A stretch of DNA of 64,000 nt from an uncultured Rhodanobacteraceae bacterium (lineage in GTDB: Bacteria; Pseudomonadota; Gammaproteobacteria; Xanthomonadales; SZUA-5): the NCBI GenBank assembly GCA_937928755.1, contig CALEZI010000197.1, forward strand, positions 1 through 64,000. Reading direction: 5' to 3'. The position numbers were made by a program, and so were the translations under genes. Positions 1-9,869 of the stretch are shown here, one piece after another (position 1 is the stretch's first letter; every line of letters starts with the position of its first letter). A model generated the notes under the pieces. That model ran no database searches. It saw only the letters and a list, made by a program, of their open reading frames with translations, and was not told the DNA's origin.

Positions 1-32
1 GGTCAAAAGGCGCGGAAATTATTCAACGAATT

Positions 33-64
33 AATGGCAAACCACACTAGTGTGGATTGCCATT
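33..64. promoter_or_regulatory. 32-bp near-perfect palindrome upstream of the histidine kinase
   Basis: The outer arms AATGGCAA and TTGCCATT flank a perfect 14-bp palindrome, CCACACTAGTGTGG, with one A on each side as the only break in symmetry. It can be a dimeric-regulator operator or, if transcribed, a hairpin with a CTAG loop. No T-run follows, so a rho-independent terminator is not favoured. It lies 150 bp before the kinase start. Confidence 0.6.
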
Positions 65-213
65 GAACGGTCGAAGGCACAATCGGAACTGGCAATCGCT
101 TGAATCCCTTCGTGCCGAGCCGGTCGAGCTTGAACCGAGCTTTGCCAGGGATGCTGGCCGTTTGTGGCATACGCTGTGCTTCATTGCCGCAATCCCAATA
201 CCATCGCCTCCCC

Positions 214-1612
214 ATGCGCCTGCAAACTCGACTCTTCCTGCTGTTCTCCTGCCTGCTGATGCTGATGCTGACAGGCGCGCTGAGCGGACTTCGGCTGTTG
301 ACTCGCGACCTGTCGCAGGTGTTGGATGCGGCCGCATTCAGCGTCGGCAGTGCCATGGTGGCGGTGCTCGATCAGCAGATCGAGCGCCATGTCGACCGCG
401 CCGAAATGGGCGCGGCGCAGAAGCGCATCGAGCATCGCGTGGTGGTGCGTGCGCTGCGGCCGGAATCAGGTGCGCACGCTGCGGAATCCGGCGCCAACGA
501 CAGCGACAAGACGCGCACGCCGACGACGGCTTCGAGTCCGGCCGACGGCGGGATCGACGAGACCGTCGTGGCAAACCCGGAAACCCGAGTGATCCGCATG
601 GAACTCGGGCAGCAGCAGGGCGATCTGACGCTGACCACCAATGGCGTGCGCCAGGTCATCCATGTGCCGCGCGCTGGTGTCGGCAACGCCATCGAGCGCT
701 TTTCGCAGCAGTTGCTGCTCGGCGGCTTGTCGCTGCTGGTGCTGGGCTTGCTGGCCGCCTATGCGCTGGCGCGCCGCATCACGCGGCCGCTGCGGGAGTT
801 GGCCACCGCCGCCGACGAAATCGGCGCCGGCGCCTTGCGCCAGACGGTTGCCGTATCCGGCGTGGCCGAACTACGCTCGACCATCGAGACCTTCAACCGC
901 ATGTCGGCGCAACTGTCCGAACTCGAAGCCGAGCGCGAACGTCTGCGCGCGCTGGCGAGCCTGAGCGAACTCGGGGAGGTCGGCCGCGCAATCGCGCACA
1001 GCCTGCGCAACCCTTTGAATACCCTGGGACTGGCTGTGGATACCTTGGCGCAAACCGATGATCCGACGCTGATCGCCGATCTGCGCAACCGTGCCCGCGA
1101 ACAGATTCGCAGGATCGACGAAGCGCTCAAGGGGTTCCTTGCGCTGGGTGCCGGATCTGCAGGGGTCAGCGAGTCGATCGACATCCGCGAGTTGCTCGAG
1201 GACCTGCTGCTGGAGGCCAGTCAGCGCGCCGACGGTCGCGTGCGGTTTGCGCTGAGTCTGCCGCCGCAGCCGCTGCTGCTCAGAGTGCAGCCCTCCGAAT
1301 TGCGCGCGGCGCTGCAGGCGCTGCTGGTCAACGCGCTGGAAGCCAGTCCGGATGGCGAACAGGTGGACATCGAATTGCGCGCAGCGGTCGCTGGAATGCT
1401 CGAGTTGTGCATCTCCGATCGCGGGCCCGGCCTGACCGAGCAGGTGCGCGCGCACCTGTTCACGCCGCACCTGAGCAGCAAGCCCGACGGCGCCGGCATG
1501 GGCTTGTTCCTCGCCCAGCGCATCTTGCGCGAGCGCTACGACGGGCGCCTGGAACTGCTCGACCGGCCGGGCGGCGGCATCCAGGCGCTGGCCCGCTTCG
1601 GAGAACGACAGG

Positions 1613-1620
<8 letters not shown>
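214..1620 (+). CDS. Membrane sensor histidine kinase
   Basis: Sensor kinase of 468 residues that autophosphorylates on His and passes the phosphate to the regulator encoded next. A signal-anchor helix covers roughly residues 5-25 (RLFLLFSCLLMLMLTGAL), a periplasmic segment follows, a second membrane helix lies near 167-189, then a HAMP linker (about 190-240). The dimerisation/phosphoacceptor motif GRAIAHSLRNPLNTLG places the acceptor at His262. The ATPase domain shows the N box (LLVNALEAS, Asn373) and the G boxes DRGPGL and GAGMGLFLA. The in-frame start at 100 would add 38 residues with no signal character, so the ATG directly before the hydrophobic segment was chosen. The gene overlaps the regulator gene by 8 bases, indicating a coupled two-component operon. 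The stimulus is unknown. Confidence 0.9.
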
Positions 1621-2983
<1,363 letters not shown>

Positions 2984-3141
2984 TTTGCGGTGGCGATTTC
3001 CCCATTTGCGGAATGCGCCTGGGTTTCGAGATGGTTTGGCAAGCAACGGCCGCCGTGGCCTGCCATCGCCAGGGCGTTTGCGTCACGCCATGCGGGCTTG
3101 ATCCGCGCGCGGAAGCGCGCGCGATGCAGCGCAAGAAAGGG

Positions 3142-3158
3142 CTGGCACGCAGATTGCT
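3142..3158 (+). promoter_or_regulatory. Sigma-54 (-24/-12) promoter
   Basis: The sequence CTGGCACGCAGATTGCT matches the sigma-54 consensus YTGGCACG-N4-TTGCW at every defined position. The GG (3144-3145) and GC (3156-3157) dinucleotides are 12 bases apart, as required. Transcription would begin near 3169, about 43 bases before the ATG at 3212. A 7-bp inverted repeat (CGCGCGC, 3104-3121) lies just upstream, but true activator sites cannot be assigned by eye. Confidence 0.85.
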
Positions 3159-3211
3159 CCAAGGGGCTCGCGGTGGCCAATCCACAGCCCATCACTCATT
3201 GGAGAACTTGC

Positions 3212-3775
3212 ATGAAAATCAACATGATCCTGCGTACCCTCGCCGCGTCGCTGTCGTGCGTTGGCGTTCTGGCGCTGGCCGGAGAACAGATCACCGACAG
3301 TACCGAGTTCCAGGTGCGCACCGCGAGTGGCCAGGTGGAAAAAGTCAAGGTTCAGGATCTCGCGATCGGCGAAGTGCGCAATGTCACCAGCGAGAGCGGC
3401 GCTTCCGTGGTGGTCGGTCGCCATGAAGGCGGTTATGTGCTCGACATCGGCGGCGAACGCATCGAGGTGAACACCCCCGACCTGTCGTCGGTGACGACCG
3501 ACAAGGAGGTGGTCATCAATGCGGGAGACGACCACGGAAAACAGATCGTGATCAAGCTGGGCGAGGACGACCCGGCCAGCGCAGCCGGCGCACACAAGCG
3601 GCGGGTTGTGGTGGTCAAGCCCGGCGCTGGCGACAGCAAGACCATTCGCATCGAAGATGGTGAGGGTGCCGAACAACGGGTCCACGAAATGGATCTCGAT
3701 GACCCTGAGCTCGGCGACAAACGCGTCATCGTCGTGCGCAAGGTCGAGAGGACCGTGAGCGAAGGGCAGGATTGA
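3212..3775 (+). CDS. Small exported protein of unknown function, sigma-54 target
   Basis: Predicted 187 residues starting MKINMILRTLAASLSCVG, a clear Sec signal peptide with likely cleavage after LALA. The mature part is rich in Val, Asp, Glu, Lys and Gly in alternating beta-like patterns (for example KQIVIKLGEDD and RVIVVRKVER) and contains no cysteine motif or enzyme signature I recognise. A Shine-Dalgarno GGAGA sits 7 bases before the ATG. Its dedicated sigma-54 promoter and its position after an NtrC-type two-component system suggest a periplasmic or envelope protein induced by that system. A hairpin downstream suggests a monocistronic unit. Confidence 0.8.
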   Translation: MKINMILRTLAASLSCVGVLALAGEQITDSTEFQVRTASGQVEKVKVQDLAIGEVRNVTSESGASVVVGRHEGGYVLDIGGERIEVNTPDLSSVTTDKEVVINAGDDHGKQIVIKLGEDDPASAAGAHKRRVVVVKPGAGDSKTIRIEDGEGAEQRVHEMDLDDPELGDKRVIVVRKVERTVSEGQD

Positions 3776-3836
3776 GCGGCGCCCTGGGGCCCGCGAAGTT
3801 TCAATGCGATTCGCATCGAACTTGCGGTTCCGGATC

Positions 3837-3859
3837 GGCGGCGGTAACCCACCGCCGCC
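3837..3859 (+). terminator. Terminator-like hairpin
   Basis: A perfect 9-bp stem (GGCGGCGGT / ACCGCCGCC) with a 5-base loop follows the small exported protein gene. A second palindrome, ATGCGATTCGCAT, lies at 3804-3816. No T-run follows, so termination is plausible but not proven. Confidence 0.45.
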
Positions 3860-3976
3860 GCGGATCGACAATCCAGGGCGCGCGTATCAGGAACCGCGCG
3901 CCAACTCGACACTACCGAGACACCAGTGCAGCAGTTCGACGAGTTTCCTCTTGGCACGCGCACCGACGCTCTCAGT

Positions 3977-3985
3977 TGGTATAAT
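3977..3985 (+). promoter_or_regulatory. Extended -10 promoter of fbpABC
   Basis: TGGTATAAT is a perfect extended -10 element (TGn followed by TATAAT). No convincing -35 exists at 16-18 bp spacing, which is usual for extended -10 promoters. It overlaps the Fur-like site by three bases and lies about 35 bases before the fbpA start. Confidence 0.75.
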
Positions 3986-4001
3986 GAGTCCCATTCTCAT
4001 C
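3983..4001. promoter_or_regulatory. Fur box
   Basis: AATGAGTCCCATTCTCATC matches the gammaproteobacterial Fur consensus AATGAGAATCATTCTCATT at 15 of 19 positions, and the outer ATGAG/CTCAT arms are a perfect inverted repeat. It overlaps the -10 element and precedes a ferric iron transporter, so iron-dependent repression by Fur is the natural reading. Confidence 0.75.
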
Positions 4002-4018
4002 CAGAGACAGGTGTGACC

Positions 4019-5017
4019 ATGCGTCTAGGTAATGCGCTGCTGGCTTCCTTGTTGCTGCTACCGGCGGCACTCAGTGCCGCCGATCTGGTGGTCTACAGTG
4101 CCCGCAACGAGCAGTTGATCAAGCCCTTGTTCGACCGCTACCGCGCCGATACCGGGGTCGAGATTCAGTTCCTGACCGACAAGGAGGCGCCGTTGCTGGC
4201 GCGTCTGCAAGCCGAGGGTGCGCGCACGCCTGCCGACATTCTGATGACCGTCGATGCCGGCAATCTCTGGCAGGCTGCGCAGCTCGGTCTGCTCGCCAAG
4301 GTCGACTCGCCGGTGCTCTCGGCGAACATTCCGGCGCATCTGCGTGACCCGGATTCGCGCTGGTTCGGGCTGGCAGTGCGCGCGCGTACCATCGTCTACA
4401 ACACCGGATCGGTAACCAGCAGCGAACTTTCCACCTACGCAGATCTGGCACAACCGCAATGGAAGGGTCGCTTGTGCCTGCGCACCTCGAAGAAGGTCTA
4501 CAACCAATCCCTGGTCGCCACCATGATCGCCAGCGAGGGACCGCAGGCGACGGAAGCGGTCGTGCGCGGCTGGGTCGCCAATCTGGCGGCGGTGCCATTC
4601 GCCAGCGATGATGAGGTCATTCTCGCCGTGGGCAGCGGTCGTTGCGCCGTAGGTATCGTCAACACCTATTATTTTGGACGCCTGAAACGCACCGAGACCG
4701 ATCTGCCGGTGGCGATATTCTGGCCCGATCAAGGCGCGGGTCAACGCGGGGTGCACGTCAATGTCTCTGGTGCAGGCGTCACCACGCATGCCAAACACCC
4801 GGAAGCGGCACTGAAGTTCCTGGAATGGCTGTCGGCCGGTGAAGCGCAAGGCATTTTCGCCGGCAGCAACCTGGAATTCCCGGCAAATCCTGCCGTTGCG
4901 GCCGATCCCTTCGTCGCGGCATGGGGCGAATTCCGGCAGGACAGCGTCAATGTCGCCGAAAGCGGACGCCTGCAAACCGAAGCGGTGAAACTGATGGACC
5001 GCGTCGGTTATCGCTGA
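4019..5017 (+). CDS. fbpA: Ferric iron ABC transporter, periplasmic binding protein
   Basis: A 332-residue substrate-binding protein with signal peptide MRLGNALLASLLLLPAALSA. The mature N-terminus LVVYSARNEQLIKPLF is typical of FbpA/SfuA-type Fe(III)-binding proteins. The paired tyrosines in NTYYFGR (about Tyr217-Tyr218) correspond to the conserved iron-ligand pair of the family. It binds ferric iron in the periplasm and hands it to the permease encoded downstream. The ATG at 4019 directly precedes the signal peptide; the longer in-frame start at 3926 would cross the Fur box and promoter and is rejected. First gene of fbpABC, with 12 bases to fbpB. Confidence 0.93.
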   Translation: MRLGNALLASLLLLPAALSAADLVVYSARNEQLIKPLFDRYRADTGVEIQFLTDKEAPLLARLQAEGARTPADILMTVDAGNLWQAAQLGLLAKVDSPVLSANIPAHLRDPDSRWFGLAVRARTIVYNTGSVTSSELSTYADLAQPQWKGRLCLRTSKKVYNQSLVATMIASEGPQATEAVVRGWVANLAAVPFASDDEVILAVGSGRCAVGIVNTYYFGRLKRTETDLPVAIFWPDQGAGQRGVHVNVSGAGVTTHAKHPEAALKFLEWLSAGEAQGIFAGSNLEFPANPAVAADPFVAAWGEFRQDSVNVAESGRLQTEAVKLMDRVGYR

Positions 5018-5029
5018 GCGGGCAGGCGA

Positions 5030-6643
5030 GTGACCACCCTAGCTGACACGCCAGCGCCGTGGCGAAGGCGTTCGGCGCGGGGCCGCGACTGGCAATTGCT
5101 GGCCTTGTTGTTGTGTCTCCCTACCTGCGTGCCACTGCTGGCGGCGGCGCTGGCCTGGACCCACGAGGATGCGGCTACCACCAGCCACTTGCTGGAACAT
5201 GTGCTGCCTCTGGCCAGCGCCAACACGCTGTGGCTGGTGCTGGGCGTGGTGCTGGGCAGCACGCTGATCGGCACGACGTTGGCGGCACTGGTGGCGTTGA
5301 CCGAGTTTCCGGGACGGCAGTTTTTCTCGTGGGCGCTGTTGTTGCCGCTCGCGCTACCGGGTTATGTGATGGCCGTGGCATTGATTGGTCTTTTCGATTA
5401 CGCCGGCACCATTCCGAGCATGCTGCGCGCAATTGGATTCGAGGCTTACTGGGAGTTCCGCTCGTTGGGCGGACTGACCTTGACCATGGTGCTGGCGCTT
5501 TATCCTTATGTCTATCTGGTAGCCCGGCAAGCCTTCGCCAGTCAGGGTCTTCGTGCGATCGAAGCGGCGCGCGCCCTCGGCATGACCAGTTCGATGGCCT
5601 TTTTTCGCGCCAGCCTGCCACTGGCGCGACCGGCGATTGCTGCTGGCGCTCTGCTGGTGGCGATGGAAACGGTTGCTGATTTCGGCACCGTGTCAGCCTT
5701 CAACGTCGATACCCTGACCAGTGCCATCTACAAGGCCTGGTTCTCGTTGTTCTCGATCGATGCTGCCTTGCGCATTGCTGGTGTTCTGCTGCTGCTGGTT
5801 CTGGCGCTGCTGGTGATTGAAGCCCGCGGGCGGTCGCAGCAGGGTTTTACCAGTGTTGGTGCCAATCCAGTCAAGGCGTTGCCTCTGGCCAGGCGCGGGC
5901 TTTGGGCCAGCGCTTTTTGTGGTGTGATCTTCGCGGTTGCTTTTCTGCTGCCGCTGACGCGCTTGATCTGGCTGGCGGCTCCGCACTATCTGCAGATCGA
6001 TCATCGCTGGCTGGGTTTCGCTGCCAACTCCTTGCTGCTTGGACTGTCTGCAGCGGCGATCTGTGTGCTGGTGGCTTTGCTGCTGGCGCTGGCCGTGCGC
6101 GAACGCCAGGGTATAGCCACGCGCAGCGCCCATCGGCTGGCGACACTCGGCTATGGCTTGCCGGGTGCGCTGCTTGCAGTCGGACTGTATCTGCCGTTTG
6201 CGCGCGCCAGCAGCTGGCTGGCCGACCAGTTTCAATGGGATATCGCCTTGCACGGCAGTTTGGGATTATTGCTGTTGGCGTACATGGTTCGTTTCACGGC
6301 GGTTGCCCAGGCGGCGGTTGACTCGGCGCTGGCGCGGGTGCGCCCGAGTCTGGTCGAGGCGGCGCGCACGCTGGGCGTGCGTGGATGGCGTCTGGGCGCA
6401 CGTGTGCATGCACCCTTGATGAGCGGCGGCTTGATCACCGGCGCCGTACTGGTCTTCGTCGATACCATGAAGGAAATGCCGATCACTCTGATGATGCGTC
6501 CTTTTGGCTGGGACACCTTGGCGACCAGGGTCTTCGAACTGACCAACGAAGGCTTGTGGGCGCAGGCGGCGCTGCCGGCACTGGCTATCGTTCTGGTCGG
6601 TCTGCTGCCGGTGTGGTGGCTGCAGAAGCGAACTGCGGCTTGA
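5030..6643 (+). CDS. fbpB: Ferric iron ABC transporter, fused permease
   Basis: A 537-residue polytopic membrane protein made of two fused permease halves, as is usual for FbpB. Each half carries an EAA loop that docks the ATPase: EAARALGMTSSMAFFRASLP in the first and EAARTLGVRGWRLG in the second. About twelve hydrophobic segments are visible. Translation starts at GTG, 12 bases after fbpA, with the hydrophobic region beginning at LLALLLCLPT. It forms the membrane channel for ferric iron between FbpA and FbpC. Confidence 0.92.
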   Translation: MTTLADTPAPWRRRSARGRDWQLLALLLCLPTCVPLLAAALAWTHEDAATTSHLLEHVLPLASANTLWLVLGVVLGSTLIGTTLAALVALTEFPGRQFFSWALLLPLALPGYVMAVALIGLFDYAGTIPSMLRAIGFEAYWEFRSLGGLTLTMVLALYPYVYLVARQAFASQGLRAIEAARALGMTSSMAFFRASLPLARPAIAAGALLVAMETVADFGTVSAFNVDTLTSAIYKAWFSLFSIDAALRIAGVLLLLVLALLVIEARGRSQQGFTSVGANPVKALPLARRGLWASAFCGVIFAVAFLLPLTRLIWLAAPHYLQIDHRWLGFAANSLLLGLSAAAICVLVALLLALAVRERQGIATRSAHRLATLGYGLPGALLAVGLYLPFARASSWLADQFQWDIALHGSLGLLLLAYMVRFTAVAQAAVDSALARVRPSLVEAARTLGVRGWRLGARVHAPLMSGGLITGAVLVFVDTMKEMPITLMMRPFGWDTLATRVFELTNEGLWAQAALPALAIVLVGLLPVWWLQKRTAA

Positions 6644-6707
6644 GCCTGGAAACCTGCCTTGTGGCCGATAACTGCACACTCCGCCCCGTCCAACTGAGGT
6701 TTCCAGG

Positions 6708-7742
6708 TTGAAACTGGAACTGCACCAGGTGAAGTTGGCCTATGGCGACCGCAACGTCGTCGATGACGTCAGTTTCGAGCTCGATCGAGGACGTATCGGC
6801 TGTTTGCTTGGACCTTCAGGCTCGGGCAAGACCAGTTTGTTGCGCGCCATTGCTGGTTTCGAACCCCTGCTTGCCGGCAGCATCGCCATCGATGGTGTCG
6901 TGCTGTCCTCAGCGCAAACCTGGGTACCCACGGAACAGCGTGGGGTTGGCATGGTGTTTCAGGATTTTGCGCTGCTGCCGCATCTGCACGTCGCCGCCAA
7001 TATCGCTTTCGGCTTGTTTCGATTGACGGCCCACGAGCGCGAGGCGCGTGTGCGCGAGATGCTCACCCTGGTGGGGCTCAGCGAACAGGCACACAGTTAT
7101 CCGCATCAGTTGTCTGGCGGCATGCAGCAACGCGTGGCCCTGGCGCGTGCGCTCGCGCCGAAACCGCGTTTGTTGTTGCTCGACGAACCGTTCGCGAGTC
7201 TCGATGCGATGCTGCGCGAGCGCTTGTGCATCGAAGTGCGCGCTTTGCTCGAACGCGCCGCGACCACCGCACTGATGGTCACGCATACGCAAAGCGAAGC
7301 CTTTGCCATGGCGGATGTGATTGGCGTGCTGGACGCCGGAAGACTGCGGCAATGGGCCAGCCCTTACCGTCTTTATCATGAGCCGGTCGACCGCGCAGTC
7401 GCCACTTTCATTGGTGACGGTGTGCTGCTTCCTGGGACCAGTCACGAGCACGGCGTGGTCAGCACGGAACTCGGCGACGTTCGTGTGCGCAATGGTCTCG
7501 GCATGCCGGGCAGCCGCGTGGATGTGCTGTTGCGACCAGACGACGTGGTCCACGACGATGCCGCTTCGATTCGTGCCGTCGTCGTGCGGCGTGCCTTTCG
7601 CGGCGCCGAATTCATGTACACCCTGCGCTTGCCGAGTGGCCAGGAATTGCTCTCTCTGGTGCCCTCGCACCACGACCACGCCCTCGGCGAGGCCATCGGC
7701 ATTCGCCTGGACCTGGAGCATGTGATTGTTTACCCGTGTTGA
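6708..7742 (+). CDS. fbpC: Ferric iron ABC transporter, ATP-binding protein
   Basis: A 344-residue ATPase with Walker A GPSGSGKT (about 34-41), Q-loop in MVFQDFALLPHL, ABC signature LSGGMQQR, Walker B LLLLDEPFASLD and switch His in MVTHTQSEA. A C-terminal TOBE-like regulatory extension covers about 240-344. Translation appears to start at TTG, supported by GAGG eight bases upstream; no better ATG exists. A 64-base gap after fbpB still fits one operon. It energises ferric iron import through FbpB. Confidence 0.93.
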   Translation: MKLELHQVKLAYGDRNVVDDVSFELDRGRIGCLLGPSGSGKTSLLRAIAGFEPLLAGSIAIDGVVLSSAQTWVPTEQRGVGMVFQDFALLPHLHVAANIAFGLFRLTAHEREARVREMLTLVGLSEQAHSYPHQLSGGMQQRVALARALAPKPRLLLLDEPFASLDAMLRERLCIEVRALLERAATTALMVTHTQSEAFAMADVIGVLDAGRLRQWASPYRLYHEPVDRAVATFIGDGVLLPGTSHEHGVVSTELGDVRVRNGLGMPGSRVDVLLRPDDVVHDDAASIRAVVVRRAFRGAEFMYTLRLPSGQELLSLVPSHHDHALGEAIGIRLDLEHVIVYPC

Positions 7743-7781
7743 ACGCAAGCAGGGCGGGCTGCTCATTTGTCCTTGAAGGAC

Positions 7782-7887
7782 GAAGGACCGGAGCTCCAAA
7801 GCCACTTTTCGTGCAGCATTCGGTCCAGATGCGTGCCGTCAAGGGTCCGGCGAGCGGGCCGCGCAGGTCCTTGAGGGCAGTGTTCTG
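7782..7887 (-). repeat. 106-bp dispersed repeat, copy 1
   Basis: This segment, read on the minus strand, aligns without gaps over 106 bp to 29273-29378 on the plus strand. The best block, GGACCTGCGCGGCCCGCT and its continuation, is nearly identical, a central block of about 15 bases diverges, and a block containing GTGGCTTTGGA is again conserved. In one frame both copies would encode DLRGPLAGPL and GFG-x-PVL. It occupies the space between fbpC and the next, oppositely oriented gene. Confidence 0.75.
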
Positions 7888-7934
7888 TGGTTTGCTGGCC
7901 TTGCGCGAGCGCGTCGAGGGCATGAAAAACAGCC

Positions 7935-7970
7935 GCGGCGGTGATTCGGCACGGGAACCGCCACCGCCGC
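7935..7970. terminator. Hairpin between convergent genes
   Basis: Perfect 9-bp arms GCGGCGGTG and CACCGCCGC are separated by an 18-base loop. It sits between the end of fbpC and the convergent gene ending at 8010, so it could act in both directions. No T-run on either strand, which keeps confidence low. Confidence 0.35.
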
Positions 7971-8009
7971 ACTATTGAGCACACGGCGTATTGACGGGCA
8001 AGCGGCACT

Positions 8010-9167
8010 TTAGTACTTCGGCGGCGGTCCGAGGACGCTGTCCACATCGCCGGCGAGGATCAGCGACACCAGTCGCGGCAACTGCCGGTCAAGCTCGCGC
8101 ATGGCCGCCGGCGGCAGTACGCGGTCCGCAGCATAGTCGCGGTAGTGCGCATAACCGCACGCCCCTTCAGAGGCGCAGGCCCAGCGCAGCGCGCGTCCGG
8201 TCGGCCCGCAGTCGAGGCCGAACTTGCAGCCGACCAGAATCCAGCGCGCATTGAGATCGCTCGATTGGAAATTGCTGCTGCGCAAGTACTCCGAGCCGGT
8301 CAGCGTACGCGGACCCAGCGCCATCAGGATGCGCGGCACCGCCTCTAGCACCCGCCCATCGCGCCGCGCGAATATGTCTGCCAGCCGCTCGCGCGCTGCC
8401 GCATGCACGCACTGCCAATGTGCCTGCTGATTCGGCTGTGGCTGTCCCGTCGGCACGCCACCGCAGCCGGCGGTGACGCCGCGATCGTTGGTCAGGCCCT
8501 GCGCAACCGGATCGCCAGCTTCGGCAGCGCGCAGGCGCAGTATTTCTCCGATGGTGCGCGGCGCCCGCACGGCGGGATCGTCGGTGCGCCGCGCCTGAAG
8601 AGCCTGGCGCGCCAGGAGCCCATTTGCGGCGACCTCCTCACGCAACTGCGACAGCCACGCATGACGGCCCAGCCACTGCTCACACAACTGCGTCGTTTGG
8701 CGAAAGTAGGCCGCGATTGCGGCGTCAGCCTGGTCCCCGCGCGGCCTGCCATAGCGGGCGACGTTGCTCGCATAGCCCGTCGAGCCGCAGTAGTCGAGCC
8801 ATTCCGCCATTTCGGTCAGCGCTTGGGCGTCGCCCCCTCGCGCGCGATCGGCTAGCGCATCGAGGCGTTGCGGCAACTCGGCCAGGAAGGCCGCCGCATC
8901 GAAACCCAGGGCCGGCGCGTCCGCTGCGGGCGCCTCGACCAAGCCTGGTGGCAACGCCGCGACGGCGCCGTTCTCGCGAGTGTCCGTAGCCACAGGCGCG
9001 GTGTGCGCGACGGCTTTCGCGGCGGGGACGGTCGCTGCCGATTCCCCGGTGGCCAGCGCACGTGCCCGCTCCGGTTTCGGGGCCTGAGCTGCCGGCGCTG
9101 TCCACCGCCCGATGGCTGCCGCCGCCACGGCGACCATGAGCAGCACCCATACGCCCCGTGAACTCAC
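8010..9167 (-). CDS. Single-span membrane protein of unknown function
   Basis: Predicted 385 residues starting at GTG, chosen because GGAGG lies 8 bases upstream and the next residues run straight into a membrane helix (VWVLLMVAVAAAAIG). A Pro/Ala-rich linker (about 20-85) and a mostly helical, Arg/Ala-rich domain follow, with scattered cysteines (YCGS, QLCEQW, GCGG, CKFGLDCG, CASEGACGY) that may form disulfides in the periplasm. I recognise no named domain. It lies 123 bases downstream of the Nif11/sulfotransferase/hydroxylase genes on the same strand, so it may be the last member of that operon. Confidence 0.75.
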   Translation of the reverse strand: MSSRGVWVLLMVAVAAAAIGRWTAPAAQAPKPERARALATGESAATVPAAKAVAHTAPVATDTRENGAVAALPPGLVEAPAADAPALGFDAAAFLAELPQRLDALADRARGGDAQALTEMAEWLDYCGSTGYASNVARYGRPRGDQADAAIAAYFRQTTQLCEQWLGRHAWLSQLREEVAANGLLARQALQARRTDDPAVRAPRTIGEILRLRAAEAGDPVAQGLTNDRGVTAGCGGVPTGQPQPNQQAHWQCVHAAARERLADIFARRDGRVLEAVPRILMALGPRTLTGSEYLRSSNFQSSDLNARWILVGCKFGLDCGPTGRALRWACASEGACGYAHYRDYAADRVLPPAAMRELDRQLPRLVSLILAGDVDSVLGPPPKY

Positions 9168-9290
9168 TCCAGTCGCCTCCCACCGTGGATCCGCAAACAA
9201 TAAACGATAGGAATTCCAAATCCACTTTCGCGCAGTGTACGCCGCGGCGAGGCGAGGGCAGGGGACTTGGCCGGCTGCCATCTGACGCGC

Positions 9291-9869
9291 CTACAACGGG
9301 GCAGCAGCGCCTCTCAGCAACTGTCGCAACCAGTCGTTGACCACGCAATCGATCACCAGGTGAATGCGATCGACACGACTGCGGTTGTCGACGCTGTGGT
9401 ACTTGTTGAAGTTCAGGAACCACAGTTCGCCTTCCGCCATCGGGACGCGCGCATCGTCGAGCACGAAATCAACGTCTGCGTTGGTGGCGACCGGCACATG
9501 CAGACGGACTTCGCCCTCGTCGGGGCTGAGATAGTAATCGCGGTGGCGGCGGATGCTGGAGCCGGCGGCGAGCTTGAGCAGTCGCACCGAGTTCTTGGGA
9601 CAGGCGAGGGCATCGAGCACCTGCGGAATGTAGTGCACCCTGTGCATCGCTTCGGTGTCGATGAACGCCGCCTTGGCGCCCGGGTCCGGAAACAACGCGA
9701 CATGAGCGCCTGGCAGTGCGCGCAGCGCGATGCCGCTCCATTCGCCGTCGTAGACCGGACGGTTGAAATGCGGGACCCACTCTTCGGCGGAGAAGACCGC
9801 GATGTCCGCCTGCAGCCGCACGCGGTCGAAATCGTAGGGCAATCTCAAAGTGGTGGGGACGGCGTTCAT
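9291..9869 (-). CDS. Aspartyl/asparaginyl beta-hydroxylase-domain protein
   Basis: A 192-residue Fe(II)/2-oxoglutarate-dependent oxygenase of the AspH family. By comparison with AspH the iron ligands are His124 in VRLHVPV and His158 in NKYHSVDN, and Arg168 in RIHLVID would bind 2-oxoglutarate; LLKLAAGSSIRRHRD is the typical strand before the first ligand. The ATG overlaps the sulfotransferase stop codon (ATGA), indicating coupled translation. Family members hydroxylate Asp or Asn side chains or small-molecule carboxylates. Here the plausible substrate is the Nif11-type peptide or a product of the same cluster, which is inference. The longer in-frame extension to 10460 lies inside the sulfotransferase gene and is not used. 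Confidence 0.85.
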   Translation of the reverse strand: MNAVPTTLRLPYDFDRVRLQADIAVFSAEEWVPHFNRPVYDGEWSGIALRALPGAHVALFPDPGAKAAFIDTEAMHRVHYIPQVLDALACPKNSVRLLKLAAGSSIRRHRDYYLSPDEGEVRLHVPVATNADVDFVLDDARVPMAEGELWFLNFNKYHSVDNRSRVDRIHLVIDCVVNDWLRQLLRGAAAPL

